A stretch of DNA of 64,000 nt from Thermogemmatispora aurantia. GTDB lineage: Bacteria > Chloroflexota > Ktedonobacteria > Ktedonobacterales > Ktedonobacteraceae. The stretch's first letter is position 1. Each line of letters opens with the position of its first letter. Positions 43,314 through 53,213 of this stretch are shown here, in pieces. Location of the stretch: assembly GCF_008974285.1 (NCBI RefSeq), contig NZ_BKZV01000005.1:248001-312000 (forward strand), written 5' to 3'. Under the pieces are notes generated by a model. That model ran no database searches. It was not told where the DNA came from and saw only the letters and a list, made by a program, of their open reading frames with translations. A program made the translations under genes and the position numbers.

Positions 43314-44252
43314 ATGAACAAGCTCAGTGTTTTCACAGGTAACGCCAATCCCGTGCTGGCTGCTGCCATCTGCCGTCACCTGGGGATCGAGCTGGGAAAG
43401 GCCGAAGTCTTCCAGTTTAGCAACGAAAACATTTTTGTTAAGATCAACGAAAACGTTCGGGGAAACGACGTTTTCGTCATCCAGCCTTTCAGCTCGCCGG
43501 TCAATCGCTCGATCATGGAGCTGCTGATCATGATCGATGCCCTCAAGCGAGCCTCGGCGCAGCGCATCACGGCGGTCATTCCCTACTATGCCTATGGTCG
43601 CACCGATAAGAAGGATCAGCCGCGGGTCCCCATCACGGCCAGACTGCTAGCTGATTGCATCACGGTAGCCGGGGCCCATCGTGTGTTAACAATGGACCTG
43701 CATGCTGGTCAGATTCAGGGCTTCTTCAATATACCAGTTGATGAGCTGACCGCTCAGACCCTGCAGGCGCGCTATTTCCGGGATAAGGGGCTGGAGAACT
43801 TTACCGTTGTCTCTGCCGATGAAGGATTTGCCAAGAAAGCACGTCAACTTGCCGACCGCCTGAATGCTCCGCTGGCTATTGTCGAGAAGCGCCGTTTAGG
43901 CAATGACGGGGTGACAGAGGCCAAGAACGTGATCGGCAATGTGGAGGGACGCCATGCCCTGATTGTCGATGAGGAGATCGACACGGCCAGCTCAATCACG
44001 CAGGCGGTGCGGGTCGTGCGTGAACATGGAGCGCGTGAGGTCTATTGCTGTGCCTCACATGGCGTCTTCTCGGGTCCGGCGATTGAGCGGCTGCGCGAGG
44101 CCGAGATCAAGGAGATCGTGGTGACGGACACCATTCCTCTGCCGGAAGAGAAGCGCTTACCCAATATGACGATTCTGTCGGTGGCGGAACTGTTCGCTGG
44201 AGCGATCAGCCGTATCCATGAGAACCGCTCGGTGACGGAGCTATTCCAGTAG
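43314..44252 (+). CDS. prs: Ribose-phosphate pyrophosphokinase
   Basis: 312 residues from ATG 43314. Class I PRPP synthase features: NENIFVKINENVRGNDVF, the ATP flexible loop YAYGRTDKKDQPRVPITARL, and metal/ribose site DLHAGQIQGFF. The PRPP-loop reads VDEEIDTASSI where VDDMIDTAGT is typical, a change at the second acidic residue plus two others. It makes PRPP from ribose 5-phosphate and ATP for nucleotide, His and Trp synthesis. The promoter is immediately upstream and a hairpin follows. Confidence 0.95.
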   Translation: MNKLSVFTGNANPVLAAAICRHLGIELGKAEVFQFSNENIFVKINENVRGNDVFVIQPFSSPVNRSIMELLIMIDALKRASAQRITAVIPYYAYGRTDKKDQPRVPITARLLADCITVAGAHRVLTMDLHAGQIQGFFNIPVDELTAQTLQARYFRDKGLENFTVVSADEGFAKKARQLADRLNAPLAIVEKRRLGNDGVTEAKNVIGNVEGRHALIVDEEIDTASSITQAVRVVREHGAREVYCCASHGVFSGPAIERLREAEIKEIVVTDTIPLPEEKRLPNMTILSVAELFAGAISRIHENRSVTELFQ

Positions 44253-44263
44253 AGAGCAGAGGT

Positions 44264-44293
44264 AAGAGGCTGGGAAAATAGCCTTCTTTCTTC
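44264..44293 (+). terminator. Terminator of prs
   Basis: AAGAGGCT-GGGAAAAT-AGCCT pairing (stem 5-7 bp with one bulge) followed by TCTTTCTTC, 12 nt past the prs stop. The stem is short. Confidence 0.5.
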
Positions 44294-44553
44294 GCGCGAA
44301 CCTGGTGCTGGCCTGACGACGGGGCGACAAGGTAGCTGTTTCTAACTAAGGCGAGCGCTGGTGGATGGCCTCCCCTGTAGCTGAGGCAGCAGAGTTGCAG
44401 GGGAGCGCTGTCGCAGTGGATATGAGACTGCTCCCTCTCGCGAGGATGGCCTCTCTGACTGGCTGCGCAGGCAGCCACGAGCGATCGACTGCTGGAAACC
44501 TCTGTGAGTCAGTGTTATCTCCCTGACTACACGTTTGTTCCCCAAGCCATTAC

Positions 44554-44589
44554 GCAAAAAGAAAAGATAGACCACACGAGGCCTATCTT
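44554..44589 (-). terminator. Terminator of tRNA-Met
   Basis: On the minus strand AAGATAG (44583-44589) pairs with CTATCTT (44564-44570), then TTTCTTTTTG (44554-44563). It lies about 57 nt downstream of the tRNA. Confidence 0.8.
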
Positions 44590-44645
44590 CTTTCAATCAG
44601 TCTACCTGTTGGTCTGTGACGAGCGCCTCTATCTTCGGCGCTACC

Positions 44646-44721
44646 TGGTAGCGGCGGTAGGACTCGAACCTACGACCCAGGGCTTATGAGTCCCCTGCTC
44701 TACCGACTGAGCTACGCCGCC
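44646..44721 (-). tRNA. tRNA-Met (CAT anticodon, elongator-type)
   Basis: Acceptor GGCGGCG with CGCCGCT (a G1-U72 pair), D arm GCTC/GAGC, anticodon loop CTCATAA, T arm GTAGG-TTCGAGT-CCTAC, and encoded CCA (44646-44648). The anticodon stem lacks the three G-C pairs of an initiator, so it is an elongator Met or a lysidine-modified Ile tRNA. There is an A-G mismatch at the base of the anticodon loop. Confidence 0.93.
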
Positions 44722-44936
44722 ATCGAACGGACTGGCTAGGGGCAGCGCTGCTGTTGAGAAAGGATGCTCCTGGGGGGAGCCAGCACCTTGCCGGAGGTTG
44801 CGGCTCCGGCTGGCAGAGCTGCCTTGCTAGTGATTTCGACTTTTATCTTACCACATCCTGTCAAGAGGGAGAAGGCCATCTTTGGGAGAAGCCGCGCGAG
44901 AGCGAGGGTCAGGGAGAGGACCAGGAAATGGACGAG

Positions 44937-44967
44937 AAAAAGCCTCACTCGCAGAGACGAGTGAGGC
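44937..44967 (-). terminator. Terminator of the initiator tRNA genes
   Basis: Perfect 10-bp stem GCCTCACTCG/CGAGTGAGGC (44942-44951 and 44958-44967), 6-nt loop, followed on the minus strand by TTTTTCTCG. It lies 50 nt downstream of the first initiator tRNA. Confidence 0.9.
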
Positions 44968-45016
44968 GAAGTACGCGTTGTCACTAGAGCGTGCCTTAAC
45001 GGAGGCAAGAGAAGAA

Positions 45017-45088
<72 letters not shown>

Positions 45089-45199
45089 TCGTTGGCAAGT
45101 AATGAGAAAGGCATAGTGCTGAAAGCACTGAATTTTACCCTGCCAGCGTGCCTGCACCTCATCTCATAAGGAAGAGAGACAGGGGAGACACTGGCTGGA

Positions 45200-45271
<72 letters not shown>

Positions 45272-45391
45272 TCGGCGTCTTCATGATACTACAAGGTTGC
45301 AAAGATGTCAAGGGGGTCACCGGGCTACTGGTAGCAGCTTGCTCCTGAACAGTTTTGAGGTGAGCTGAGCAGCATCGTCTATAAGAGTGAT

Positions 45392-45801
45392 ATGAAGATC
45401 GTGAGATCGAAGATGCTCATAGACAAAGGCGGCGTCTCAGCGAGCCAGCTATGGCGGCACATTCAGAGGGATGTGCTCCAGTGGATGGGCAGCATTTCGC
45501 TCTGGAGTGGGAGACGGGGAACGTGTCATCTACTCATCGGGCGCTCAACAAGATGGTACTGGCCATGCTCAAAGGTGCTTTGATCGGTGGCGTGCTGATT
45601 TTACCATCCCGGAACATGTATCGCTATCTGACCGATCGTATTGGCAATTTTGAAGAAGTAGAGCCTTATTTCCCTCTCTGGGAAGCTCTTGCTACTTTTG
45701 TAGCGAGGGGTGTGCTCTGGGTAGTTGCCATTGAGCAAGATGCGGTAAGCAAGTCAGTGCCGCGCATCGAGAAAGGAACCGATGGCAGAGCACTTATGTA
45801 A
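45392..45801 (+). pseudogene. Broken type II restriction endonuclease (BamHI/BglII-like family)
   Basis: Two frames together resemble the two ends of one endonuclease. The N-terminal piece begins MKIVRSKMLIDKGGVSASQL in frame 2 (45392 to about 45475). The C-terminal piece continues in frame 1 with FALEWETGNVSSTHRALNKM, ILPSRNMYRYLTDRIGNFEE and VPRIEKGTDGRAL up to 45801. The E-x-E of LEWETGN looks like part of a PD-(D/E)xK-type site, but the sequence that should lie between the pieces is missing and the frame changes. The last 8 nt overlap the end of the methyltransferase gene on the other strand, the classic convergent R-M layout. Family naming is from remembered motifs. Confidence 0.65.
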
Positions 45802-46792
45802 GCTCTGCCCTGGCATTTCCATAGGCGTGAGGGATGGCTCCCTGTTCCCATTCGATGGGAACGCGCGCGACCTTGCCGCTTGGCCGATAAAGCTCGCGTC
45901 CCAATGGCCTGAGCGGCAGGCGCCCCTCGAAAAAAGCTCGGATGCGCTCGCGTGTGATGTTGATGTAGGCTTCTTCCTTGTCGCATCCTGCTACGCGCCG
46001 ACCGTGCTTGATCCCTGCAATGAGGGACGAGCCAGCGCCGCAGTAGGGATCAAGCACCCATTCATCTTCATTCGTGAGTGCTAACACACAGCGCTCGGCT
46101 AACTCTACAGGGTACTGGCATGGATGGCTCGTCTTCTCGGGATGCGCCGCTTTCACATTGGGGATATACCAGACCTCCTCTTCCCAATCCTGGGCCACTA
46201 CCTCCCAAAAATCTGAGGGATTTTTCCCTAGAGGGTTCCCCGATGGCGCCCCCTTACGGGGTCCCTTGTAATGCCGCTTGCCGGGATACTTGGATGGAAC
46301 ACGCACGGGGTCCAGATGAAAGGTATAGTGATCTCCTCTGGTGAACCACAGAATCGTTTCGTAGCGCCCTGAAAAACGACGAGACATGTGCATTCCATGA
46401 CTATAACGCCATATTATTCTGTTCCTTAGCTTCAAGCCTTTTCTCTTAAAAATGTCATAATAGAAGATATCTAGAGGAAATACCTCACCATCTTCAACAA
46501 AGTTCCCGACCTGCCAGCAGATACTGCCCTCTGGACTGGTCACCCGAACGATTTCATCGATGACGGCTTCTTGCTCTTGCAAGTATGCCAGGACATCTTT
46601 GCGCGTCTCATACTCCTTGCCCAGGTTGTAAGGTGGAGAAGTAATGACCAGGGCAATGCTTTCTGAGGGCAGCGTCTTCAGGAAGCCCAGCGCATCGCCC
46701 AGATGAACGACGATCCGCTGCTGGCTGTCGAAGTGCTCAACGCAATCAGGAGCCGACGACTCCCCGAACCAAGATAATTGATGAGTTTCCAT
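45794..46792 (-). CDS. DNA methyltransferase, beta-class (N4-cytosine or N6-adenine)
   Basis: 332 residues. Motif IV TSPPYN (about residue 50) precedes motif I DPYCGAGSSLIAG (about residue 252), the beta-class order. The S-PPY form is more usual for N4-cytosine enzymes such as M.BamHI. Middle segments SICWQVGNF and WRYSHGMHMSRRFSGRYETILWF fit the family. The gene appears intact and ends within the endonuclease remnant, so it is probably now an orphan that still marks the former restriction site. Start ATG 46792; GAGGAGAAG lies about 14 nt upstream. A stretch around 46380-46480 is visibly AT-richer than neighbours, consistent with acquisition by transfer. Confidence 0.9.
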   Translation of the reverse strand: METHQLSWFGESSAPDCVEHFDSQQRIVVHLGDALGFLKTLPSESIALVITSPPYNLGKEYETRKDVLAYLQEQEAVIDEIVRVTSPEGSICWQVGNFVEDGEVFPLDIFYYDIFKRKGLKLRNRIIWRYSHGMHMSRRFSGRYETILWFTRGDHYTFHLDPVRVPSKYPGKRHYKGPRKGAPSGNPLGKNPSDFWEVVAQDWEEEVWYIPNVKAAHPEKTSHPCQYPVELAERCVLALTNEDEWVLDPYCGAGSSLIAGIKHGRRVAGCDKEEAYINITRERIRAFFEGRLPLRPLGRELYRPSGKVARVPIEWEQGAIPHAYGNARAELT

Positions 46793-47356
46793 AGTGGTTG
46801 TAGGCTTCTCCTCCCTCGTCTTTTCTCATCTATGATACCTTGCAGGGCGAGGTTGGGCATAGGCCTCGCTGTGTAGCTGACAGAAACTCTTTGTCGCTTA
46901 CTCCGATCCTGGCGCTCGGCGGGCAGAGATCCTGGCTCGCGCTCTCTCTTGCTGCCTGGCTGCGGGACGGGCCAATCGAGGGTTTCATAGCCCTCTGGGG
47001 AAACTATGGGAGAGGCGTGGGTCTTTGTCAAGACCTCGTGCCGTGCTGCAGCCAAAAGAAGGAGGCACCGGGCAGGTCGATGAAGGACCTATCCGGTGTC
47101 TCTTTATTAGAAGAAAAGGCCTCACGTTGTCAGCAGAGAAGATGCGTGGAGCGGGGGCCCGTGGAGCGTCGACCCTCTCGCCGTGCCGCTCTCACGTGCA
47201 TTGGACAGGGCGCTAGCTCCGACGAGCACTGCTGCTCTAGCTTCAGCTCGGTGGGCGGTTCTTGCCTCCTTTCCTTAAGGGAAATGCCTGGTGTCGCTGA
47301 GGGAGATCGGAGGGGAAAGATCCCTGCTCCTCCGATCTCCCTCAGATCATCCCAGT
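46793..47356. other. Intergenic region, 564 nt
   Basis: Holds the inverted repeat at 47298-47344 and otherwise no gene I can support. A 181-codon plus-strand frame crosses it but has no ribosome binding site or recognisable content. Confidence 0.35.
47298..47344 (-). terminator. Long hairpin after the GH30 gene
   Basis: Inverted repeat with 16-bp arms TGAGGGAGATCGGAGG and CCTCCGATCTCCCTCA, 15-nt loop. It lies 13 nt past the GH30 stop (minus strand). No T-tract follows, so it may act as an RNA-protecting 3' hairpin rather than a strict terminator. Confidence 0.55.
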
Positions 47357-49252
47357 CTAGACGACGCTACAGGTCGCTCCATTGAGCGTGAACGAAGTTG
47401 GCGCGGGATTGCTCCCGTTCCAGCTAGCCAGGAAGCCTGGTGATGCACCCAGAGTGGCGCCTGCCGGGATCTGGGCGTTGTAGGAGGCGTTGGTGATCGT
47501 CACCTGGGCCCCTTGCTGCGTATAGCTTCCGTTCCAGAGCTGGGTGATCTGCTGACCAGCCGTGAAACTGAAGCTCAAGGTCCAGCCATTGATGGGGCTG
47601 CTGCCTGTGTTCGTAATAGTGATGCTCCCCTGGAAGCCACCCGGCCACTGGCTGACAACGCTATAGTGCACCTGACAGGAAGCGCCCGGAGTTGGCGTGC
47701 TGGTCGGTGCCGGTGTTGGTGAGGGGGTCGCCGTCGGGCTGGGGCTGGGAGACGGTGCCGGTGTCGGTGTGCTGGTCGGTGCTGGTGTGGGGGTCGGTGT
47801 ACCGCCTCCGGTGCCAGCCGGGATGACGTAGGTCACCAGCGAGCGCGCCGGCACGGTCGCACTGAAGGAGCCGTTGCTCACCGACAGCGTCGCCTGAGCC
47901 GCTGTGTTGTTGTTATTGTTGGTCAGATAGGGGGTCACCGTAGCCCCATTAGCCACATTGGTGTTCTGCAGCGAGAAGGTCGTCGCTGTATCGCTGGTTG
48001 CCAGATTGATGACCACGATGGCCAGCGTGCCGTTGGTGTTGCGATAGGCCGAAACCAGCAGGTTGCTATCCGAGCTACTGGCGCCAATGCGCACCGCGCC
48101 GGGCCGGATGAAGCGGCTGTAGTTGGCGAAGGCCCACAGGCGCTTCGACGGCGTGATAGTCGAGCCATTAAGCTGGATCAGGCCCTGGTTATCGGTCGAG
48201 ACAGAGGTGCTGTCCACGCCCCACCAGTAGAGGAAGGCGCTCAGGTTGGCCGAAGTCAACCCGACATGGATATGCTGAGCCCAGGTCAGGCCGGAGGCAT
48301 CGCTGCCATCATCCCAGGCAGCATCAAAGCTATCGAAGGTCGACCACTCAGTCTCCCACACCGGCTTGCCGTTGGAGCTGAGCGGCGAAGTCGGAGCGGC
48401 GGTATAGCCGTGGCTGGAGATGACCTTGACGTAGGAATTGGCCGTTGCATCGTTGACGATGGCGCTGGTGTAGCTCGGAGCCAGGTCCCAGCCCTCGGCA
48501 TCGCAGCAGACAATCTGCGTTGACAGGCCAGCATTCGCCAGGGTCGGCCCCAGGACCTTGGCGAAGTCGGCGGTTTGTGTCGGGTTCATCACCATGCTGG
48601 AGTAGGAGGTGGACAGATTCGGCTCGTTGACGAAGCCGATGTTGGTGATGGTCACGCCTGCCGCCTGATAATCCTTAATATACTGCACGAGGTAATTGGC
48701 GTAAGCCTGACGCCAGTCACCCGTGCTGCAAGTAGCAGCACCAGGTGCACCGCACAGCGTGCCACCGTTGCTCTCGGAGCCGTTGGTCTTCATGAAACCC
48801 GGGGCGCTCCAGGCGTCGGCATAGATGCGCGTCACGCCATAGTTCTGAACCACTTGCTGGGTCAGAGGCAACTGGCCCCAGTCGGTCCCGATGGGCACAT
48901 ACTGAGGCGTGGCCGTCGGGCTGCCCGGGCTGTTCGGCTCAATCGTATGGTTGCTGTCGGAGGGGATCAGGTTGCGCAGAATGGTCAACCCGGCTCCCGT
49001 CGTCGGGCTGAAGAGCAGGTCCAGCATCTGCTTCTCCAGCGTGGGACCAGCGTTGATAATGGCATCGGCCTGCCCGAAGGCTTCGGATGCGCCAAAGCCG
49101 TCGATCGTCTGATAGGTCGTGGCGCCGTCAATGGTGACGCTTGAGGCTGCGTAGGCCGGGCGCCCTTGGACAGCAATGCTGAGTGTCAGGGCGCAGATCA
49201 GCGCCATAAGCGCCAGGCCAGCGCACAGGGTTTTGAGCTGTTTCCTGAGCAT
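47357..49252 (-). CDS. Secreted GH30 glycoside hydrolase with CBM2 module
   Basis: 631 residues. Signal peptide ([23 protein letters not shown]), then a GH30-type barrel: GFVNEPN holds the acid/base Glu (about residue 208) and [10 protein letters not shown] the nucleophile (about 299), followed by a beta domain to about residue 475. A Pro-Thr linker ([12 protein letters not shown] type) joins a C-terminal family-2 carbohydrate-binding module (about 525-630; [26 protein letters not shown]). It probably degrades xylan or another beta-glycan of plant walls; the subfamily is not resolved. Third in the minus-strand GH set, 249 nt after GH5. Confidence 0.88.
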   Translation of the reverse strand: MLRKQLKTLCAGLALMALICALTLSIAVQGRPAYAASSVTIDGATTYQTIDGFGASEAFGQADAIINAGPTLEKQMLDLLFSPTTGAGLTILRNLIPSDSNHTIEPNSPGSPTATPQYVPIGTDWGQLPLTQQVVQNYGVTRIYADAWSAPGFMKTNGSESNGGTLCGAPGAATCSTGDWRQAYANYLVQYIKDYQAAGVTITNIGFVNEPNLSTSYSSMVMNPTQTADFAKVLGPTLANAGLSTQIVCCDAEGWDLAPSYTSAIVNDATANSYVKVISSHGYTAAPTSPLSSNGKPVWETEWSTFDSFDAAWDDGSDASGLTWAQHIHVGLTSANLSAFLYWWGVDSTSVSTDNQGLIQLNGSTITPSKRLWAFANYSRFIRPGAVRIGASSSDSNLLVSAYRNTNGTLAIVVINLATSDTATTFSLQNTNVANGATVTPYLTNNNNNTAAQATLSVSNGSFSATVPARSLVTYVIPAGTGGGTPTPTPAPTSTPTPAPSPSPSPTATPSPTPAPTSTPTPGASCQVHYSVVSQWPGGFQGSITITNTGSSPINGWTLSFSFTAGQQITQLWNGSYTQQGAQVTITNASYNAQIPAGATLGASPGFLASWNGSNPAPTSFTLNGATCSVV

Positions 49253-49501
49253 AGCCTGTCTTCCTTTCTCCTGAGGACTCTCCTTGTTGTTTGGTCAGTT
49301 GTTTAGGTAAGTTGGTGTGAGTGAAGAGATTTATGTGAACGGGCGCCAGGCTGAGCCAGGCTACCTGGCCTTCATCACTGCTGGCGCGTTGAAGACCAGA
49401 CCTGGTCCCAGCTCAGCGCTCGTCACCTGCAAGTTAAGAAGTGCAAGTCATGGCTTGTCACCACCGTCCGCAGCACAGTTCCACAGTGGGCCAACCCGCG
49501 G

Positions 49502-50959
49502 CTAGACCGTGTTGCAGGTTACGCCGTTGAGGGTGAAGACCGTTGGATCAGTGTGGTTGCTTGTCCAGGTGCCATTGAAACCGATGGAGACCGAGCTACC
49601 GGCGGCAATGACATCGTTGTAGCCGATATCGCGAGCCGTGACTTGCTGACCCTGCTGACTCCAGGTGGCGCTCCAGCCTGCCGTGATCTGCTGGTCGCCA
49701 GGGAAGGTAAAGACCAGGGTCCAGCCAACAATGGAGGCGTTGCTGATGTTGCTGATCGTAATATTGGCCGTCATGCCACCGGTCCAGTAGCTGGCGCTGT
49801 AGTGGACCGCGCAATAGTGGCCAGGCACGGGTGTGGGCGTCGGCGTGGGCGTGACGCCATTAGCAAGGTCCGTCAGATGGTTCAAGAGTCCTTGCCCATA
49901 GGGCGTGGGAGTGCCGTTGTAGTCGCTGATGAGCGACGGGAAGCTCCAGCAGTTGTAGGTGTCCCAGGCCCAGGCCAGATAGCCGATGTTGTTCTGATCC
50001 AGCCAGGCCATCGCCATATCGATGAAGCCGTGGGCACAGTCGTTCTCGCCGATCTCGCCAGCAATCACCGGCACCTGGGCGGCAACCGGTGCTACCGTCA
50101 GAACCCAGCAATTGACGTAGTTACATGTATTGAAATTGTAGAGGTGGAAAGAGGCGGCCAGGTTATTCAACGGATCGTTTGGCTTATGGGAGAGCCAGCC
50201 TGACAGGTCGTTGGCATAGGCCAGGCCGCCGAGCATGATCACATTGGTGGCCCCGGTGGCGCGCACTGTGTTGACCAGCGTCTGCATGCCTGCCACGGCA
50301 AAAGGCACGTCCGTGCAGGGGCTGGCGTTAGCTGCCGTGCTGCCGTTGAGCCAGCAATCCCAACTCGTGGTGAAAGGCTCGTTATATAGATCGAAGATCA
50401 CCGATGAATTGCTCTTGAAGGTATTGGCCACCGAGGTCCAGAAGGCTGGAGCGTGGTCCAGGTCGGGCATGGCAAGCTGTTTGTTAGCTTGCTGGGTGCC
50501 GGGGGCGCTCCAGTGCAGGTCCAGAATCGTGATCAGGTTATTCGCGGTCAGCAGATTGACGTAATCGATGATGGCCTGCCGGTACTGGGCCGCGGTATAC
50601 TGGGCGGCGGGGTAGCCATTGATCCCGAGCCAGCAATCCTCGTTGAGTGGGAGGCGCACGGCGTTAATGTGCCAGCTCATCATGGCGGCCACCGAAGCGG
50701 CGTCGCTCGGTCCGTCGAAGACGGTGGTATCGCCGGAGGCGTCGCACATATACTCGGTGCCAGAGCGATCCACTCCCAGCGGGCGAACCGGCTGGCCGGC
50801 GCCGTTGAGGAGCTGGTTGCCCGAAACGTGCAGGCCGCTGTAGGAGACGGCGGCCTGGGCACGTTGCGCATGCTGAGGCGCGTACCAGATCAGACCTGCC
50901 AGTGCTAGTGCCAGTAGGGCGAAGAGCGCTGGCAGACCGCAGGACAGGGCTTTCTTCAC
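49502..50959 (-). CDS. Secreted GH5 endoglucanase with CBM2 module
   Basis: 485 residues from GTG 50959, with GAGGAGGG upstream (longer frame to 51121 not supported). Signal segment ALFALLALALAGLIWY, then a GH5 barrel: DLYNEPF has the acid/base Glu (about 194) and IAGEIGENDC the nucleophile (about 303), with HW and SFHLYNF typical of the family. A short PTPTPTP linker leads to a family-2 CBM (about 378-485, HYCAVHYSASYWTGG). Predicted endo-beta-1,4-glucanase or mannanase; cellulase is favoured by its GH9 neighbour 137 nt upstream on the same strand. Confidence 0.88.
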   Translation of the reverse strand: MKKALSCGLPALFALLALALAGLIWYAPQHAQRAQAAVSYSGLHVSGNQLLNGAGQPVRPLGVDRSGTEYMCDASGDTTVFDGPSDAASVAAMMSWHINAVRLPLNEDCWLGINGYPAAQYTAAQYRQAIIDYVNLLTANNLITILDLHWSAPGTQQANKQLAMPDLDHAPAFWTSVANTFKSNSSVIFDLYNEPFTTSWDCWLNGSTAANASPCTDVPFAVAGMQTLVNTVRATGATNVIMLGGLAYANDLSGWLSHKPNDPLNNLAASFHLYNFNTCNYVNCWVLTVAPVAAQVPVIAGEIGENDCAHGFIDMAMAWLDQNNIGYLAWAWDTYNCWSFPSLISDYNGTPTPYGQGLLNHLTDLANGVTPTPTPTPVPGHYCAVHYSASYWTGGMTANITISNISNASIVGWTLVFTFPGDQQITAGWSATWSQQGQQVTARDIGYNDVIAAGSSVSIGFNGTWTSNHTDPTVFTLNGVTCNTV

Positions 50960-51095
50960 GAGCGTTCCCTCCTCATATGTTGCGGCTATCTCATCCCTGA
51001 GAGCAGGCCCATCAGTTCCTGCTGCCTTTGTCTGCTTGATGACTTGACTGACTGCCCGTCTTGCCTCCCCATTGGGCAGGAGGCCGCCGCGGAAG

Positions 51096-53213
51096 TTATG
51101 ACTTTGGCGGCTCCTGCCCAAAGACCAGCGTGCCGTTGCGGTAGACGGGTATGTACTGGGTGACGGCCTTGGTCGAAGTCAGACCCTGGCGGCTCCAGTC
51201 GTTCGATGAGTCCCAATGGTACTTGTAGTCACTGCCGATGGCCACGATCAGCGCGAATTCGAGATCGCGCGTATACCAGAGCGGGTAAGCTGACCAGTCG
51301 AATTCGTAGTAGTAGACCGTGGTGGAGTTCCCCCAGGCGTAGGGGCCGTGTACAGCGACCGGGCCTCCATTGGGCAGGTACTGGTTCTGGTCGTAGTAGA
51401 TGGCCACTGAGACCGAGTTGATCGACTGACCGATGGCTAGCAACTCGCTGATATTGAAGAAGTAGCGCACCTTGAGGCCGGTGACGAACTGCGGCGGCTG
51501 GGTGGTGTCGCTGTGGAGCGTCAGGGTGATCTGCGTGCTCTGGTTGCTGTCCTGATTGACCAGCGCTTCGACGAAGAAAGGATTGACCGGTGTTTCTGCG
51601 GTCGAGAAATTGGGATTGGGTTGTTGACCGGAACCATAGTAGTAGTAGTGGCCCGCCAGCGCCCCAACGAAGGCCGCGCTGTAATCGACCGCCACCTCGT
51701 TGTAGACGAAGTCGTTGGTGGCATCGTCGTGGTAGTCGCTGGTGTCTGGACCGCCGACCAGGCCGCCCCACAGCGTGTGGCGGTGGTTGGGGGGATCAGA
51801 CATGCTGTTAGTGAAGGAGCCGTGGGCCGCGCGATGGTGGGGATGTTTGGCCGAATTGGAGGCAAAGCCCACCATGTAGCAGCGGTTCATGGGATTGCTG
51901 CCCAAGATATAGTTCATCTGCCCCAAAGCCCAATCCGAGAAGCGTGAGTCACCGGTGTATTTGCGATAGACCAGAGCGCAGAGCTGGGCGGCGGCGTTGT
52001 AGCGGCAGGACCCCCAGGTATTGATGACCATAAAGCCGCCGGGCGTGGGCTTCAAGAAATTCTGATCGTTGGGGTCCTGATGCGGCACGTTGGACCAGTA
52101 TTCGAGGTTCCAACGGGCGATGTACCAGTGCTTGGGATCGTTGGTAATGGGCGCAAGCTTGAGGAACATGCCCCCCCAGACAGCATCCCAGCAGTGTACC
52201 CAGGTATTCTGCCAGTTATCCTGGGTGCTGTTCATGATGGCCTTGAGGTAGCCAGTATAGTGGCCGCTGGAGTCGGTGGCGATAATGTCGTTCAGATAGG
52301 ACTGCTGGCCGGTAGCAATGTAGAGCCAGATAGCGGCCCAGGCCAGGTCGTCGCTGTCGCCGCTGGAATTGTAGAAGCCGCCGGAGTAGCCGAGTCCGCG
52401 GTTGGCAACGGCAAAGCGGTAGAGGGCCTGGGCGTAGTCCAAGCACTTGGCGGCGTAGGTGGCGTCGCTGCTCTGGCTGTTGAGGTACATGATGGCCAAG
52501 GCGGCGGCGGCCTCCGCGCACATGTCGCTGGCAGGTGTCTCGGAGGTGGCGAAGTAGGCCGGACGGGCCAGATTCTCGACTTCGGGCGGCGCCCAGACTG
52601 TATGATCGATGGAGCCTTCACCAACCTGGTAACAGAATGCTACCACATTGCCGCTGCTGTCACGGAAGGTGCAGCGCATCAGGTAGTCGCAGCCCCAGCG
52701 CAGGATGGCCATCATGTGGGCGTCCTGCCCGGTGGAGACGAAGGCCTGGCGGAATTCGTAGAAGCCCCAGCCCAGCGTCGAGATGGCATAGCCCTGGGGA
52801 AGGCCGAATTTGACATGATCGCCAGCGTCGTGGAAGCCGCCGCTGACATCGACGGTGCCTTTGCCTGCCGGATCAAGCACTTGCTGATGGGCTGCGATAA
52901 AGGAGGCTGACATGTTGGTCCCGACGTTGTTGCTGTTTTTGGGCTGCAGGGGGACAGCGGTGTCGGAGAGATCACAGTCACCACGCCAGGGTAGGAGACC
53001 ACCAGTAACGCCTGGCCCGGATTTCTGGGCGTCATAAAAGTAGATCGACATCTGCAAGGCTGCTGCCAGGTTGTACTGGGGAGTGGGAGCAGCGCTGGCT
53101 CTCAGGCTGCTGTCAACGCCCGCAAGTGCTGCTCCCAGAGAACCTAGCGGCAGCGCTACCAGCAAATTGCGCGATTGCTGCAGCAGTTCGCGCCGCGAGA
53201 TGCGGGTAGACAC
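51096..53213 (-). CDS. GH9 endoglucanase with CBM3c-like module, Tat signal
   Basis: 705 residues. The N-terminus STRISRRELLQQS is a twin-arginine signal followed by a hydrophobic stretch and ASA, so it is exported folded. The GH9 core has GGFHDAGDHVKFG (catalytic Asp pair, about 128-132), NHRHTLWGG, and NEVAVDYSAAFVG with the catalytic Glu (about 502). A C-terminal 150-residue beta domain (VRYFFNISELL ... YYEFDWSAYP) resembles CBM3c, the module that makes such enzymes processive. First gene of the GH set; GH5 lies 137 nt downstream. Cellulose cleavage is expected. Confidence 0.93.
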   Translation of the reverse strand: MSTRISRRELLQQSRNLLVALPLGSLGAALAGVDSSLRASAAPTPQYNLAAALQMSIYFYDAQKSGPGVTGGLLPWRGDCDLSDTAVPLQPKNSNNVGTNMSASFIAAHQQVLDPAGKGTVDVSGGFHDAGDHVKFGLPQGYAISTLGWGFYEFRQAFVSTGQDAHMMAILRWGCDYLMRCTFRDSSGNVVAFCYQVGEGSIDHTVWAPPEVENLARPAYFATSETPASDMCAEAAAALAIMYLNSQSSDATYAAKCLDYAQALYRFAVANRGLGYSGGFYNSSGDSDDLAWAAIWLYIATGQQSYLNDIIATDSSGHYTGYLKAIMNSTQDNWQNTWVHCWDAVWGGMFLKLAPITNDPKHWYIARWNLEYWSNVPHQDPNDQNFLKPTPGGFMVINTWGSCRYNAAAQLCALVYRKYTGDSRFSDWALGQMNYILGSNPMNRCYMVGFASNSAKHPHHRAAHGSFTNSMSDPPNHRHTLWGGLVGGPDTSDYHDDATNDFVYNEVAVDYSAAFVGALAGHYYYYGSGQQPNPNFSTAETPVNPFFVEALVNQDSNQSTQITLTLHSDTTQPPQFVTGLKVRYFFNISELLAIGQSINSVSVAIYYDQNQYLPNGGPVAVHGPYAWGNSTTVYYYEFDWSAYPLWYTRDLEFALIVAIGSDYKYHWDSSNDWSRQGLTSTKAVTQYIPVYRNGTLVFGQEPPKS

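Larger units (their letters stand above)
44253..44645. other. Intergenic region with two terminators, 393 nt
   Basis: Between prs (plus) and tRNA-Met (minus). Holds the prs hairpin and the tRNA terminator listed separately; no gene. Confidence 0.5.

Noticed and set aside
46840..47385. 181-codon plus-strand frame after the methyltransferase
   Set aside because: Crosses the hairpin at 47298-47344, has no ribosome binding site or recognisable fold.
52080..52910. 276-codon plus-strand frame inside the GH9 gene
   Set aside because: Antisense shadow of a conserved gene; Gly/Val-rich composition without recognisable motifs.
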